Below are positions 17,570 through 25,634 of a DNA stretch of 64,000 nt, piece by piece. The notes beneath the pieces were generated by a model that was given only the letters and a program-made list of their open reading frames with translations, was not told where the DNA came from and ran no database searches. Within the stretch, counting starts at the first letter, position 1; each line of letters starts with the position of its first letter. This DNA is from Arthrobacter antioxidans (GTDB taxonomy: Bacteria; Actinomycetota; Actinomycetes; Actinomycetales; Micrococcaceae), in the NCBI RefSeq assembly GCF_023100725.1, contig NZ_CP095501.1, positions 2,976,001 through 3,040,000 of the forward strand. Reading direction: 5' to 3'. The position numbers and the translations under genes were made by a program.

Positions 17570-18997
17570 TCAGACCGTGGACCCCAGGCGGGCCAGCAGT
17601 TTCTGCGTGGACATCATCGCGCCGCCGAGGACCGCTGGCAGCCCTCCACCGGGGTGGACGGAGGCCCCGACGCGCCACAGCCACGGGCGGAGCGGATCCG
17701 AATAGGGCGGGAGGTGGAACGGTCCGCTCATCCACGCCGGACGCACGGCCCCGTAGAGCGCCCCGCCGGCCGATCCGCGCTCGCCGAAGTAGCCAGGGTC
17801 GAGGATCTCGTGACTGCCGAAATAAGCCTCGATGGGTTCGGGCAGCCCGAGCACGCGCGTCGTCCGGTCGAGCTCGCGCCGCACGAACGGGTCCTCGAGC
17901 GAGTAGGTCCTGCCGTTGGCGGGTGCCGTGAGGAGCAGCGCCAGCGTCGCGGACCCGTTGGGGTAGACCCCGTGCGCCGGATAGTAGTTCGCGAAGGCCA
18001 TGGTCTGGTCGGGTTCCTCCCCGGCTTCCAGGCTCGCGTAGAGCGCGGCCGGATCGTCCGGCATGACCACGCCGTGGCGGGCGGTCCCCTCGGGGAGTGG
18101 CCTGGCCAGGACGGCATAGATCCCGATGGCGGAGCAGGTGAGCTTCCGCGGCGTCCTGGCGGTGCGCCCGCCCAGCAGCCCCGCCAGGCGGTGCGCGTCG
18201 AGACCGCTGACGACGGCGTCGGCCGGGTAACTGCCTGCTGCCGTGATGACCCGCCGTCGTCCGATGTCCTGGGCGGGCTCGCCCGTGCGGATCTCCACAC
18301 CGGCGTCCTCGGCGACGCGCTGGAGCGCCAGCACGAGTTCGTAGACGCCGCCCTCGGGGATCCAGACACCGTCCTGGGCCATGATGGCGGGCATGCTGGC
18401 GTAGAGGGCGGGTGTCCGGGTGGGGCTGACGCCTGCGTTGAGCGTGTGGATGGCGATGACCTCGCGGAGCCCGTCGGGCAGCCACGGCAGGCTGTCGAGA
18501 TAGCTCCGCGTCGTAAGCCTCCGGCCGTACAGCGCTCCGAGCCTGGCCAGCGCCGGGTAGGAGGCCTTCTCGAGCGGACCCGTGGTCAGCAGGCGCGACA
18601 CGTCCTCCCCGAGGATGCCGTGCTCTGCCGCGAAACGCGTCCAGGCGGGGTGCCACGGATGGCCCTCCGGCACGGGCAGCGCGCACGCCTCGCCGCGGTA
18701 GTAGTAGGTGCCGACCTCCGGCAGCCGTTCGAGGCGGAGACCGGCGATGTCCGCGGCCGGCGTCGCGCCGACGGGGGCGACGGCGTCGAGAAGGCGCAGG
18801 AGTTCCTGCCACACGCTCGGGAACGTGACCAGCGACGGCCCCGTGTCCATGCGCTGCCCCGAGACCTCGACGCGGCGGCTCTTGCCGCCCACGTGGTCCG
18901 AGGCCTCGACCAGCGTCACGCTGTGGCCCGCGCGACCGAGGAGGGCGGCGGCCGTCAGCCCACCGATACCGCCACCGACGACGACGACCCGGCTCAT
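17570..18997 (-). CDS. crtD: Carotenoid 3,4-desaturase CrtD (CrtI family)
   Basis: FAD-dependent desaturase of 475 residues. MSRVVVVGGGIGGLTAAALLGRAGHSVTLVEASDHVGGKSRR is the N-terminal FAD motif (in parts: VVVGGGIGGL, then HVGGKSRR); the C-terminal part has DPGYFGERGSAGGALYG and PPYSDPLRPWLWRVGASVHPGGG before GAMMSTQKLLARL. In bacterioruberin synthesis CrtD introduces the 3,4 double bonds after LyeJ adds C5 units. ATG 18997 overlaps the lyeJ stop by 4 nt. Linkage to lyeJ and cruF separates it from the crtI copy at the window start. Confidence 0.88.
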   Translation of the reverse strand: MSRVVVVGGGIGGLTAAALLGRAGHSVTLVEASDHVGGKSRRVEVSGQRMDTGPSLVTFPSVWQELLRLLDAVAPVGATPAADIAGLRLERLPEVGTYYYRGEACALPVPEGHPWHPAWTRFAAEHGILGEDVSRLLTTGPLEKASYPALARLGALYGRRLTTRSYLDSLPWLPDGLREVIAIHTLNAGVSPTRTPALYASMPAIMAQDGVWIPEGGVYELVLALQRVAEDAGVEIRTGEPAQDIGRRRVITAAGSYPADAVVSGLDAHRLAGLLGGRTARTPRKLTCSAIGIYAVLARPLPEGTARHGVVMPDDPAALYASLEAGEEPDQTMAFANYYPAHGVYPNGSATLALLLTAPANGRTYSLEDPFVRRELDRTTRVLGLPEPIEAYFGSHEILDPGYFGERGSAGGALYGAVRPAWMSGPFHLPPYSDPLRPWLWRVGASVHPGGGLPAVLGGAMMSTQKLLARLGSTV

Positions 18998-19860
18998 CGG
19001 TAGAGTCCCAGCGTCAGGGCGACGACGAGCTGGACGCCCGCGACGGTCCCGGCGACATACGGGAAGGCGATCGAGTACCGGTACAGCCGGTGGCCGGTCT
19101 CCGGGCGGGGATCCCGGTACAGGCCCAGCAGCAGCCAGCCCGCGATCAGGGTGTTCACGACGGCAACCGGGATGTTGACCACCGCGAAGCACGCCGTCGA
19201 CACCGCCCACCAGGCACCGCTCCAGGCGACGACGCCGCGGGGCCCGAGCCGCACCGCCGTCGTCATGATGCCCACCCCTCGGTCCTCGTCGATGTCCTGG
19301 ACGGCGTCGTAGGTGTGCTTCGCCGCACTCCAGGCCATCAGGCCGAGCGCGGCGGCCCAGGCCGGCGTGTCACCGAGGGCGTAGGGGACGAAGACGAGCG
19401 GGAACGCGTAGGCCGCGTTGCTGAGGGAGTCGAGGTACGGCCGGGCCTTGAAGCGCAGCGGCGGCGCGGAGTAGAAGACGAAGACCAGGGCGTACAGCGC
19501 GATCCATAGAAGGGCCGCCGTCGGGAGGGTGGCCGCGAACCATGCCAGGAACGGCAGGTTCGTGGCGAGCACGGCGATCCAGATGGCACGGACCTCCGAG
19601 GCCCTGATCCTGGCACCTTCGAGCGATCCCTTCCGCGGGTTCAGGGCATCGGTGTCCTGGTCGAAGATGTCGTTCACGCCGTAGATGAGCAGGTTGAACG
19701 GCAGGGTCAGCCAGAGAAGGAGCGCGAGGGCCTCCGACTCCCAGAACGTCCCGGTGAGCCACATTCCGACGACGCCGGTGCCGAGGGTGTTGATCCAGAG
19801 GACCGGCCGGGAGATGTGGACCATGCGCAGCGCTGCTGGCGCAAAACCTGCCTGGGGCAC
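18994..19860 (-). CDS. lyeJ: Lycopene elongase (UbiA prenyltransferase, LyeJ/CrtEb type)
   Basis: Integral membrane UbiA enzyme of 288 residues that adds C5 units to the ends of lycopene. Both Asp motifs are present: GVNDIFDQDTDALNPRKG (Asp64, Asp67, Asp71) and DAVQDIDEDRGVG (Asp185, Asp189, Asp193), with about eight membrane segments. I chose GTG 19860 because AGGAGG lies 9 nt upstream; the later ATG at 19824 has no site. CrtEb of decaprenoxanthin producers is similar, but no cyclase genes (crtYe/Yf) are nearby and crtD/cruF are, which favours the acyclic bacterioruberin elongase. Confidence 0.87.
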   Translation of the reverse strand: MPQAGFAPAALRMVHISRPVLWINTLGTGVVGMWLTGTFWESEALALLLWLTLPFNLLIYGVNDIFDQDTDALNPRKGSLEGARIRASEVRAIWIAVLATNLPFLAWFAATLPTAALLWIALYALVFVFYSAPPLRFKARPYLDSLSNAAYAFPLVFVPYALGDTPAWAAALGLMAWSAAKHTYDAVQDIDEDRGVGIMTTAVRLGPRGVVAWSGAWWAVSTACFAVVNIPVAVVNTLIAGWLLLGLYRDPRPETGHRLYRYSIAFPYVAGTVAGVQLVVALTLGLYR

Positions 19861-20079
19861 TGCTGGTGTCCTCCTCGGACGGACGGCGCGCACCCAGGGG
19901 CTCGGGCCCCCGTGCGCTGGATAGTCCCAGCCTACGTGGTCACCGACCCGCCGAGTGCCGGGAGTCCAGCACCCGCAGCCGGTGAAGGGCGTGGCCCGTG
20001 TGTGTCTAGAATCATAGGCGGGCCCGACGGTGTGCTCCTGATGCACAACCACACCCTCCTCGAAGGAACCCCACGCCAT

Positions 20080-21105
20080 ATGAAGATCGGAATCCTCACC
20101 AGCGGCGGCGACTGCCCCGGACTCAACGCGGTCATCCGCGGTGCCGTCCTCAAGGGCATCAAGGTCCACGACCAGGAGTTCGTCGGATTCCGGGACGGCT
20201 GGCGGGGCGTCGTCGAGGGCAACATCGTCGACCTCCCCCGGCATGCGGTGCGCGGCATCTCCAAGCAGGGCGGCACGATCCTCGGGACCTCCCGCACCAA
20301 CCCCTTCGAGGGCAACGGCGGCGCGGAGGTCGTCAAGGCGAACATGGAACGCCTCGGCATCGACGCGATGATCGCGATCGGCGGCGAGGGCACGCTCGCT
20401 GCGGCGAAGCGGCTCACGGACCTCGGCCTGAAGATCGTCGGCGTCCCCAAGACGGTCGACAACGACCTCGACGCCACCGACTACACCTTCGGCTTCGACA
20501 CCGCGGTGCAGATCGCCACCGAGGCCATCGACCGGCTGCGCACCACGGGTGAGTCCCACAGCCGCTGCATGATCGCCGAGGTCATGGGCCGCCACGTCGG
20601 GTGGATCGCCCTGCACGCCGGCATGGCCTCCGGCGCCCATGCCATCCTGATCCCCGAGCAGCAGACCAGCGTGGAGCAGATCGCCGAGTGGGTGTCCACG
20701 GCCAACGCCCGCGGGCGTGCGCCCCTCGTCGTCGTCGCCGAGGGCTTCGTCCCCTCGCACATGGAGCAGGCGCACTCCGAGCGCGGCCTCGACACCTTCG
20801 GCCGTCCGCGGCTCGGCGGGATCGCGGACCAGCTCGCCCCGGAGCTCGAGGCCCGAACGGGCATCGAGACCCGCGCCACCATCCTCGGTCACATCCAGCG
20901 TGGTGGAGTCCCGACGTCGTTCGACCGCGTGCTCGCCACGCGCCTCGGTATGGCTGCCGTGGACTCGGTGCGGGACGAGCTGTGGGGCACCATGGTGGCC
21001 CTCAATGGCACGGAGATCGCCCACGTGGGCTTCGATGCGGCGCTCGGCAACCTCAAGCGGGTACCGCAGCACCGGTACGACGAAGCCTCCATCCTCTTCG
21101 GCTGA
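20080..21105 (+). CDS. pfkA: 6-phosphofructokinase (group III, probably ATP-dependent)
   Basis: Phosphorylates fructose-6-phosphate in glycolysis; cytosolic, 341 residues. MKIGILTSGGDCPGLNAVIR starts the protein. The phosphoryl-donor site is IGGEGT (Glu103, Gly104) and the catalytic loop is GVPKTVDNDL (Lys124, Asp127, Asp129). Gly104 predicts ATP use, whereas Lys124 is the residue of PPi-type enzymes; this mix defines actinobacterial group III. Glu103 replaces the usual Asp. GAAGGA precedes ATG 20080, and TAGAAT near 20005 is a possible -10. It is divergent from lyeJ; the GNAT gene follows after 3 nt. Confidence 0.95.
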   Translation: MKIGILTSGGDCPGLNAVIRGAVLKGIKVHDQEFVGFRDGWRGVVEGNIVDLPRHAVRGISKQGGTILGTSRTNPFEGNGGAEVVKANMERLGIDAMIAIGGEGTLAAAKRLTDLGLKIVGVPKTVDNDLDATDYTFGFDTAVQIATEAIDRLRTTGESHSRCMIAEVMGRHVGWIALHAGMASGAHAILIPEQQTSVEQIAEWVSTANARGRAPLVVVAEGFVPSHMEQAHSERGLDTFGRPRLGGIADQLAPELEARTGIETRATILGHIQRGGVPTSFDRVLATRLGMAAVDSVRDELWGTMVALNGTEIAHVGFDAALGNLKRVPQHRYDEASILFG

Positions 21106-21108
21106 CCC

Positions 21109-21819
21109 GTGGAACTCGATCCCGGCACGGTCTCGATCATCCAGCTCGCCTGGTCGCGGCTGCTCGGGCTCGACGACGACGCCCTGGCCAGCGGCTCCGA
21201 CCGCCTGTATGCGGTCGACGACGACGCCTCGGTGCTGACCTTCGTGACCCTGTTCGGCCGCGAGGTGCTCGGGGGACCCGGCTGGGCCGTGGAGGCGGGA
21301 CGCACGATGTCCGGGATGGAGCTGCGCAGCCATTCGACGCTGCTCACGCTCAGCCGGGACCACGGCGGACGCGGGCTCGGCGAGGCCCAGCTGTACTTCT
21401 GCGACGAGCTGCCGCGGTTCGAGGGGCCGCCGGCCGTGGTATCCGGTGAGGCCTCGCTCGTCCGCGAGCTCGAACGCCGGTGCCCGCCCGACGACGTCGC
21501 CGAAGCGGGCCTCGCCGCGGTGGAGCACCCGTTCGTGCTGCTCGACGGCGACTCCGAGGCCCCACCCACTCCCCTGGCCGGTGCCGGTTACGACATCTGG
21601 CAGGGCATCCTGGCGCACATCGCGGTCATCACCCCGCCCGAGGACCGACGCAAGGGCTATGCCGGGCGGGTGGCCGCCGTCGCGGTCGAGGACGCCATGG
21701 CCGCCGGACTCGTGCCGCAGTGGCGCGCACGGACGGACAACACGGCGTCCCAGCGGACCGCCCGCAGGGCCGGTTTCGCCTTCGCGGGGACTCAGACCTC
21801 GGTGCTCCTGGACGCCTGA
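21109..21819 (+). CDS. GNAT-family N-acetyltransferase
   Basis: 236 residues with a C-terminal GNAT-like domain: ILAHIAVITPPEDRRKGYAGRVAAVAVEDAM contains the acetyl-CoA loop (RRKGYAG), then WRARTDNTASQRTARRAGF as the usual beta4-alpha4 region. The N-terminal half resembles no enzyme I recognise and may set substrate choice. The GTG start lies 3 nt after the pfkA stop, so the two are co-transcribed. The target cannot be told from sequence. Confidence 0.85.
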   Translation: MELDPGTVSIIQLAWSRLLGLDDDALASGSDRLYAVDDDASVLTFVTLFGREVLGGPGWAVEAGRTMSGMELRSHSTLLTLSRDHGGRGLGEAQLYFCDELPRFEGPPAVVSGEASLVRELERRCPPDDVAEAGLAAVEHPFVLLDGDSEAPPTPLAGAGYDIWQGILAHIAVITPPEDRRKGYAGRVAAVAVEDAMAAGLVPQWRARTDNTASQRTARRAGFAFAGTQTSVLLDA

Positions 21820-22305
21820 GCGCCGCCTGGCGTACGAATCCCGGGGGCTTCGGCGCCGCCCACAGCGTGTCGGCCCGGGACACGCCGCTATAAGGAGCCG
21901 ATCTGCCGCAAAGTCACCGGATCCGGTACGGGCCGGGCTGGGCTGGAGTAGATGCAGCCGGGCAGACTCAAATCCGGGGCGGGGCCGGCCAGGGCTGGGG
22001 ACAGGACCGGGTTCGGTCCGCGCCTGGAGCTGGGGCCAGGGCCCGGGTCGGCGCCAGGGCCGGTCGTGCCCGGACGACGGTTCGGGTGCGCGTCGCCCCA
22101 GATGTTCGTGTCCCAGGGGCTTCGGCGCCGTCCACAGCGTGTCGTTCCGGGACACGCCGCCAGAGGGCGCCAAACCTGCCGCAAAGTCCCCGGATCCGGT
22201 ACGGGCCGGGGCTGGGCTGCCGCAAAGTCCCCGGATCCGGTACGGGCCGGGGTTGGGCTGGAGCAGATCCAGACCGGGCAGACCCGGATCCGGGACGGGT
22301 CTGGA
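21820..22305. repeat. Repeat-rich gap between converging GNAT and ankyrin genes
   Basis: 486 bp without a credible gene. GGGCTTCGGCGCCG followed by CACAGCGTGTCG and CGGGACACGCCGC occurs near 21843 and 22118. CTGCCGCAAAGTC followed by GGATCCGGTACGGGCCGGG occurs near 21902, 22178 and 22219. GGGCCGGGCTGGGCTGGAG-like blocks and CCGGGCAGAC occur twice. Copies are 80-100% alike by eye. They are not evenly spaced and show no IS ends. Confidence 0.85.
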
Positions 22306-22713
22306 CTAGCCGAGCAGCCCCAGGAGTTCGGTCCGCCCGAACATCTCGGCTGCTGCCCGGGCCGAGGGCGTACCGGCGTCGGCATCCGCCCCCGCCTCGA
22401 CGAGCAGTCGTACGACCTCGGTGTGCCCCTTGAAGACGGCACCGGCGAGGGGCGTCTGCCCGCGGTCGTTGACCTGGTCGGCTTCCGCTCCGCGCCCCAG
22501 CAGGTCGCGCACGATCGCCGGATGCCCGTTGTACGCGGCCAGCATCAGCAGGCTGTCGCCCGCCGTGTTCGTCAGGGTGAAGGGCACCCCGGCGTCGAGG
22601 TACCGCACCAGTGTGGCGCTGTCGCCCGCCCGCGCGGCGTCGAACAGCGCGTGTGCGAGGGCGATGGCGGCCGCGGCATCGTCCGTGGGGCCCTGCCCGC
22701 CGTCGGCGCTCAT
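22306..22713 (-). CDS. Ankyrin-repeat protein
   Basis: 135-residue cytosolic protein with about three ankyrin repeats: ALFDAARAGDSATLVRYLDAGVP, then GDSLLMLAAYNGHPAIVRDLLGRGAEAD, then GQTPLAGAVFKGHTEVVRLLVEAGADAD (each given only in part). Ankyrin repeats mediate protein contacts; small versions like this occur widely in Actinobacteria beside oxidative-stress or housekeeping genes. Its ATG overlaps the ygfZ stop by 4 nt, so it is coupled to ygfZ. Confidence 0.92.
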   Translation of the reverse strand: MSADGGQGPTDDAAAAIALAHALFDAARAGDSATLVRYLDAGVPFTLTNTAGDSLLMLAAYNGHPAIVRDLLGRGAEADQVNDRGQTPLAGAVFKGHTEVVRLLVEAGADADAGTPSARAAAEMFGRTELLGLLG

Positions 22714-23801
22714 CGCGGACCCTTCAGGAACCCCGAGGCGCGGCCGACGACTTGCCCGGCATCCGGCGCCACGATGACCTCCTGGCCGGCGGCGTAGGCC
22801 TCGTCCCCGTCCTGAACGAGCAGGTCAGCGGACGCGTCGACGGACCGCTTGAGCACGGCGAGGGCGATCGGACCCATCTCGTAGTGATGGCCGACGGACG
22901 TCACCCTGCCCACCGTGCGGCCCTCGCTGAGGACCGGGCTTCCGGGCGCGGGGAGCGTGTGCTGGCTGCCGTCGAGGTGCAGGAAGGTGAGCCGACGCGG
23001 CGGGTGCCCGAGGTTGTGCACGCGGGCGATCGTCTCCTGACCCTTGTAGCAGCCCTTCGCGAGGTGGACGGCGGTGCGCATGAGGTCGAGCTCGTGCGGG
23101 ATGGTCTTCTCGTCGGTCTCGAAACCGGGCCGTGGGCGCCAGGCCGCGATGCGCAGCGCCTCGGCTGCCAGCGAGCCGGCCGGCGGGAGTCCCGTGGCGG
23201 CCACGGCCGCCTCGAGGTCTGCGCGCGGCACGAGGTACTCGAACCAGGGACGTTCACGGCCCGGGTGCTCGCGCTCGTCGACGATCGCGTAGGAGTATCC
23301 GCCGGGGACGACGGCGGGCCAGGGGTCCTCCCATACGACGGCGCCCTCGCCCTGCGCGGGCAGCGCCTTCGTGGCCCCGAGCACGGCCCAGGCCTCCGTG
23401 GCATCGGTGACCTCGACACGGAGCATGAACTTCATGCGATCCAGCCAGGCGGCCAGCGGCGCGGCCTCGCCTCCCTCGGTGATGAGCCAGGTGGTCGCGC
23501 CGTCGTCGACGACGTGGGCCGCGTACTCGATCCGGCCCTGCACGGTGAGGAGCAGCGTCTCGGAGCTCCGGCCGGGCCGGAGGTCGAGGAGCAGTTGGGA
23601 GGAGAGCGTGTTCAGCCAGCTCAGGCGGTCGGGTCCGGAGACGGTGACGACGCCGCGCTGCGACAGGTCGACGACGGCCTCGCCTGCCGCCAGGAGGCGC
23701 TGCTCACGGAACGGGTCGCCGTAGTGGGAGGCCACACCGGCGTCGGCTCCGCCGCCCTCGACGGCACCGTGTCGGCTCAGCAGGGGGCTTCGTGGGGTCA
23801 T
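22710..23801 (-). CDS. ygfZ: YgfZ/GcvT-fold folate-binding protein
   Basis: Tetrahydrofolate-dependent protein assisting repair or assembly of Fe-S enzymes. 363 residues from MTPRSPLLSRHG, with the GcvT-like N-terminal domain (VVDLSQRGVVTVSGPDRLSWL) and the defining KGCYKGQETIAR motif near residues 247-258, then GHPPRRLTFLHLDG. An upstream in-frame extension was dropped as Pro/Arg-rich and unlike the family. It is upstream of, and coupled to, the ankyrin gene; nitrobindin lies 67 bp further upstream, in the same direction. Confidence 0.93.
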   Translation of the reverse strand: MTPRSPLLSRHGAVEGGGADAGVASHYGDPFREQRLLAAGEAVVDLSQRGVVTVSGPDRLSWLNTLSSQLLLDLRPGRSSETLLLTVQGRIEYAAHVVDDGATTWLITEGGEAAPLAAWLDRMKFMLRVEVTDATEAWAVLGATKALPAQGEGAVVWEDPWPAVVPGGYSYAIVDEREHPGRERPWFEYLVPRADLEAAVAATGLPPAGSLAAEALRIAAWRPRPGFETDEKTIPHELDLMRTAVHLAKGCYKGQETIARVHNLGHPPRRLTFLHLDGSQHTLPAPGSPVLSEGRTVGRVTSVGHHYEMGPIALAVLKRSVDASADLLVQDGDEAYAAGQEVIVAPDAGQVVGRASGFLKGPR

Positions 23802-23868
23802 GTGATACAACAACGCCTTCCAGGCGGGACTATTCCGGGGTGGCGCCGGCGGGCCGGCTACAGCCGCT

Positions 23869-24468
23869 TCAGGAGATCTTCCTGAGGATCGCGGACGCAT
23901 GGGCTTCGAGGGAGTTGCCCTGGGCCGCGACATCCCAGCGCCAGTACAGGTTGCCGTCCACCAGGCCGAACAGCCGGGTGGCCGCCGCGTACTCCTTGGA
24001 GTGCTGGCCGCGCATCACGAGGTCGGTGCTGAGCTGGATCTGCGGCCCCTTGATGCTCCCGTAGTAGAGCTCGGCGATGCCGCCGGGGTGCACCACGGTG
24101 GCCGTGATGTCGAAGCCCCCGGAATCATTGCGGAACTGCTCCACCTCGTCGGCCGTCTTGAGCGCCGGGACGATGTCCGCGGGGCTGAGGCCGGGGCCGA
24201 CATCGGCGTCGTTCAGCTTGCGGTCGAGCGCCCAGAAGCCGGTCTCGACCGACAGCGGACGCAGCTGCGCACCCTGCTCGTCGATGAGCCAGGACTCGGC
24301 GCTGTACTGCAGGTAGGGCAGACCGTTCTGCGAGAACACGACACGCTGCGAGAAGCGCTCCGAGTCGGCGGTCCCTTCGCCGAGCATCCCCGTCCCCTCC
24401 CAGGTTCCGAGGAGCCACGACAGCGGGACGAGCTCGGGGGTCAGGTCGGTGGGCAGGTCGATCGACAT
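23869..24468 (-). CDS. Nitrobindin-like heme-binding beta-barrel (FABP family) protein
   Basis: 199 residues with the lipocalin-like signature LLGTWEGTGMLGE near the start and the C-terminal LEAHASAILRKIS, where family members carry the heme-coordinating His. Nitrobindins bind ferric heme and isomerize peroxynitrite to nitrate. The 10-stranded barrel is suggested by alternating hydrophobic segments such as LYYGSIKGPQIQLSTDLVM. It follows a 37-aa membrane ORF by 21 bp. Confidence 0.9.
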   Translation of the reverse strand: MSIDLPTDLTPELVPLSWLLGTWEGTGMLGEGTADSERFSQRVVFSQNGLPYLQYSAESWLIDEQGAQLRPLSVETGFWALDRKLNDADVGPGLSPADIVPALKTADEVEQFRNDSGGFDITATVVHPGGIAELYYGSIKGPQIQLSTDLVMRGQHSKEYAAATRLFGLVDGNLYWRWDVAAQGNSLEAHASAILRKIS

Positions 24469-24489
24469 AGGGCCTCCGGGGTCAGTCGG

Positions 24490-24603
24490 CTACTTCTGGC
24501 CTTTGTACAGGCGCGTGATGACGAGGGCCGCGAAACCGGCCATGCCGAGACCGGCGATGACCAGCAGCGAGATGAAGAAGATTTCAAGGGCAAGGATGGA
24601 CAT
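24490..24603 (-). CDS. 37-residue single-pass membrane peptide upstream of nitrobindin
   Basis: Open frame starting MSILALEIFFISLLVIAGLG and ending ALVITRLYKGQK, one hydrophobic segment with a basic tail (Nout-Cin likely). The stop is 21 nt before the nitrobindin start, in the same direction, and the third codon positions are G/C-rich as in neighbouring genes. The start follows AGGATGAGAGGC. Too short for most gene finders; function unknown, possibly an anchor or leader for the operon. Confidence 0.65.
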   Translation of the reverse strand: MSILALEIFFISLLVIAGLGMAGFAALVITRLYKGQK

Positions 24604-24701
24604 GCCTCTCATCCTAACGCGCGGTCAGGACACCGGAGGAACACATGCGGCGGGCGGCCGGCCCCGGCGATCCGGACCACGCCCGGGCGCGGAGGCCCGG
24701 T

Positions 24702-25454
24702 TCAGGCGAGGAACAGCGTGTCGAGGAAGTACACGACGGCTCCGGTCGCGAGCACGGGGGCGATGCCGGCCGCGATGGCTGCAACCCGGTCGATCGGCGC
24801 CTCCCGGGCGACGAGCAGCCGCCGCGTCCCTGCGATCACGGCACCGCACGCGAGTCCCACGACCGCGGCGGCGAGCGCCGACACATCGGTGAACAGCAGG
24901 GCCCCGAGCGGGCCGGCGAGCGCGCCGAGCACGACGGCGGCAGGGGCGACCAGCCGGTCCGGCAGTGGCAGCAGGCACACCGCGATCGCGATGAGGATGC
25001 TGACGCCGGTCACGAGTGTCATGCCGGAATCGGCGGCGTTGACGGCCAGGCGGTCCGTGGCCACCCAGCCCGAGCCCATGGCCACGGTCACGACGCCGGC
25101 GCTCGCCCCGAGGGTCGATTCGAGCCGGAGGCTCTGGCCGGTCCCCCGGAGGAGCTGGATCATGAACACCGCGCCGACGCCGAGTGCCACGGAGACGGGG
25201 AACCAGGTCATGAAGAACGGCCCGGTCACGGTCGCTGCGAGGACGACGGCGAGCAGTGCGGCGAGTCCGATCGCGGTCGACAGGCTCTTCCCGGCCGGTA
25301 CGCGCAGGATGTAGGGCCACCCGAGGGCGGTCACGAGGCAGAGGACCCCGACGGCCACGGCGACCGCCGTCCCGGAGATGTAGGAGGACGCGACGATCGC
25401 TCCGGTCGCGATGGCCGCGGCTCCGGCCGCTGCGGCCACACTCGTCCTCTTCAC
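24702..25454 (-). CDS. Polytopic membrane protein of unknown function
   Basis: 250 residues with about eight hydrophobic segments (for example AVAVAVGVLCLVTALGWPYI and LIAIAVCLLPLPDRLVAPAA) and an Ala/Val-rich N-terminus starting MKRTSVAAAAGAAAIATGAI. No motif known to me. It is divergent from glnR (180 bp gap) and 98 bp upstream of the small membrane peptide. Conserved neighbourhood near glnR/mshD in related genomes is likely but not checked. Confidence 0.8.
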   Translation of the reverse strand: MKRTSVAAAAGAAAIATGAIVASSYISGTAVAVAVGVLCLVTALGWPYILRVPAGKSLSTAIGLAALLAVVLAATVTGPFFMTWFPVSVALGVGAVFMIQLLRGTGQSLRLESTLGASAGVVTVAMGSGWVATDRLAVNAADSGMTLVTGVSILIAIAVCLLPLPDRLVAPAAVVLGALAGPLGALLFTDVSALAAAVVGLACGAVIAGTRRLLVAREAPIDRVAAIAAGIAPVLATGAVVYFLDTLFLA

Positions 25455-25543
25455 CCCAGCAATACTGCCCTACCCGCGCTGGTGCGGGGAAAAGCCGCGC
25501 TGCCGGCGGTCGCCGTGCGTGTGGTGCATCACAGGGCGGAGGC

Positions 25544-25549
25544 TATACT
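25544..25549 (+). promoter_or_regulatory. Candidate -10 of glnR
   Basis: TATACT, 86 nt upstream of the glnR start, followed at once by TTGACCAAATTTC, unusually AT-rich here. No good -35 was seen at 16-18 bp. GGAGG lies 4 nt before the ATG. Confidence 0.45.
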
Positions 25550-25634
25550 TGACCAAATTTCGACCGCCCATCCTCCCCGCCCGGGAGGGGGCGCCGTTGC
25601 CCGATGATGCGCATTCCCGACCCGTGGAGGACAC

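Noticed and set aside
17132..19003. Repeat protein translated from the 71-bp array
   Set aside because: 71 is not a multiple of three, so units fall in different frames, and the frame continues antisense through crtD.
18994..19860. CrtEb of a decaprenoxanthin/sarcinaxanthin cluster
   Set aside because: No C50 cyclase genes nearby, whereas crtD and cruF are; an acyclic product is likelier.
18994..22173. A single 1059-residue protein on the minus strand ending in UbiA
   Set aside because: Only the last 288 residues match a family; the rest is antisense to pfkA and GNAT with poor composition. A GTG with AGGAGG at 19860 is the better start.
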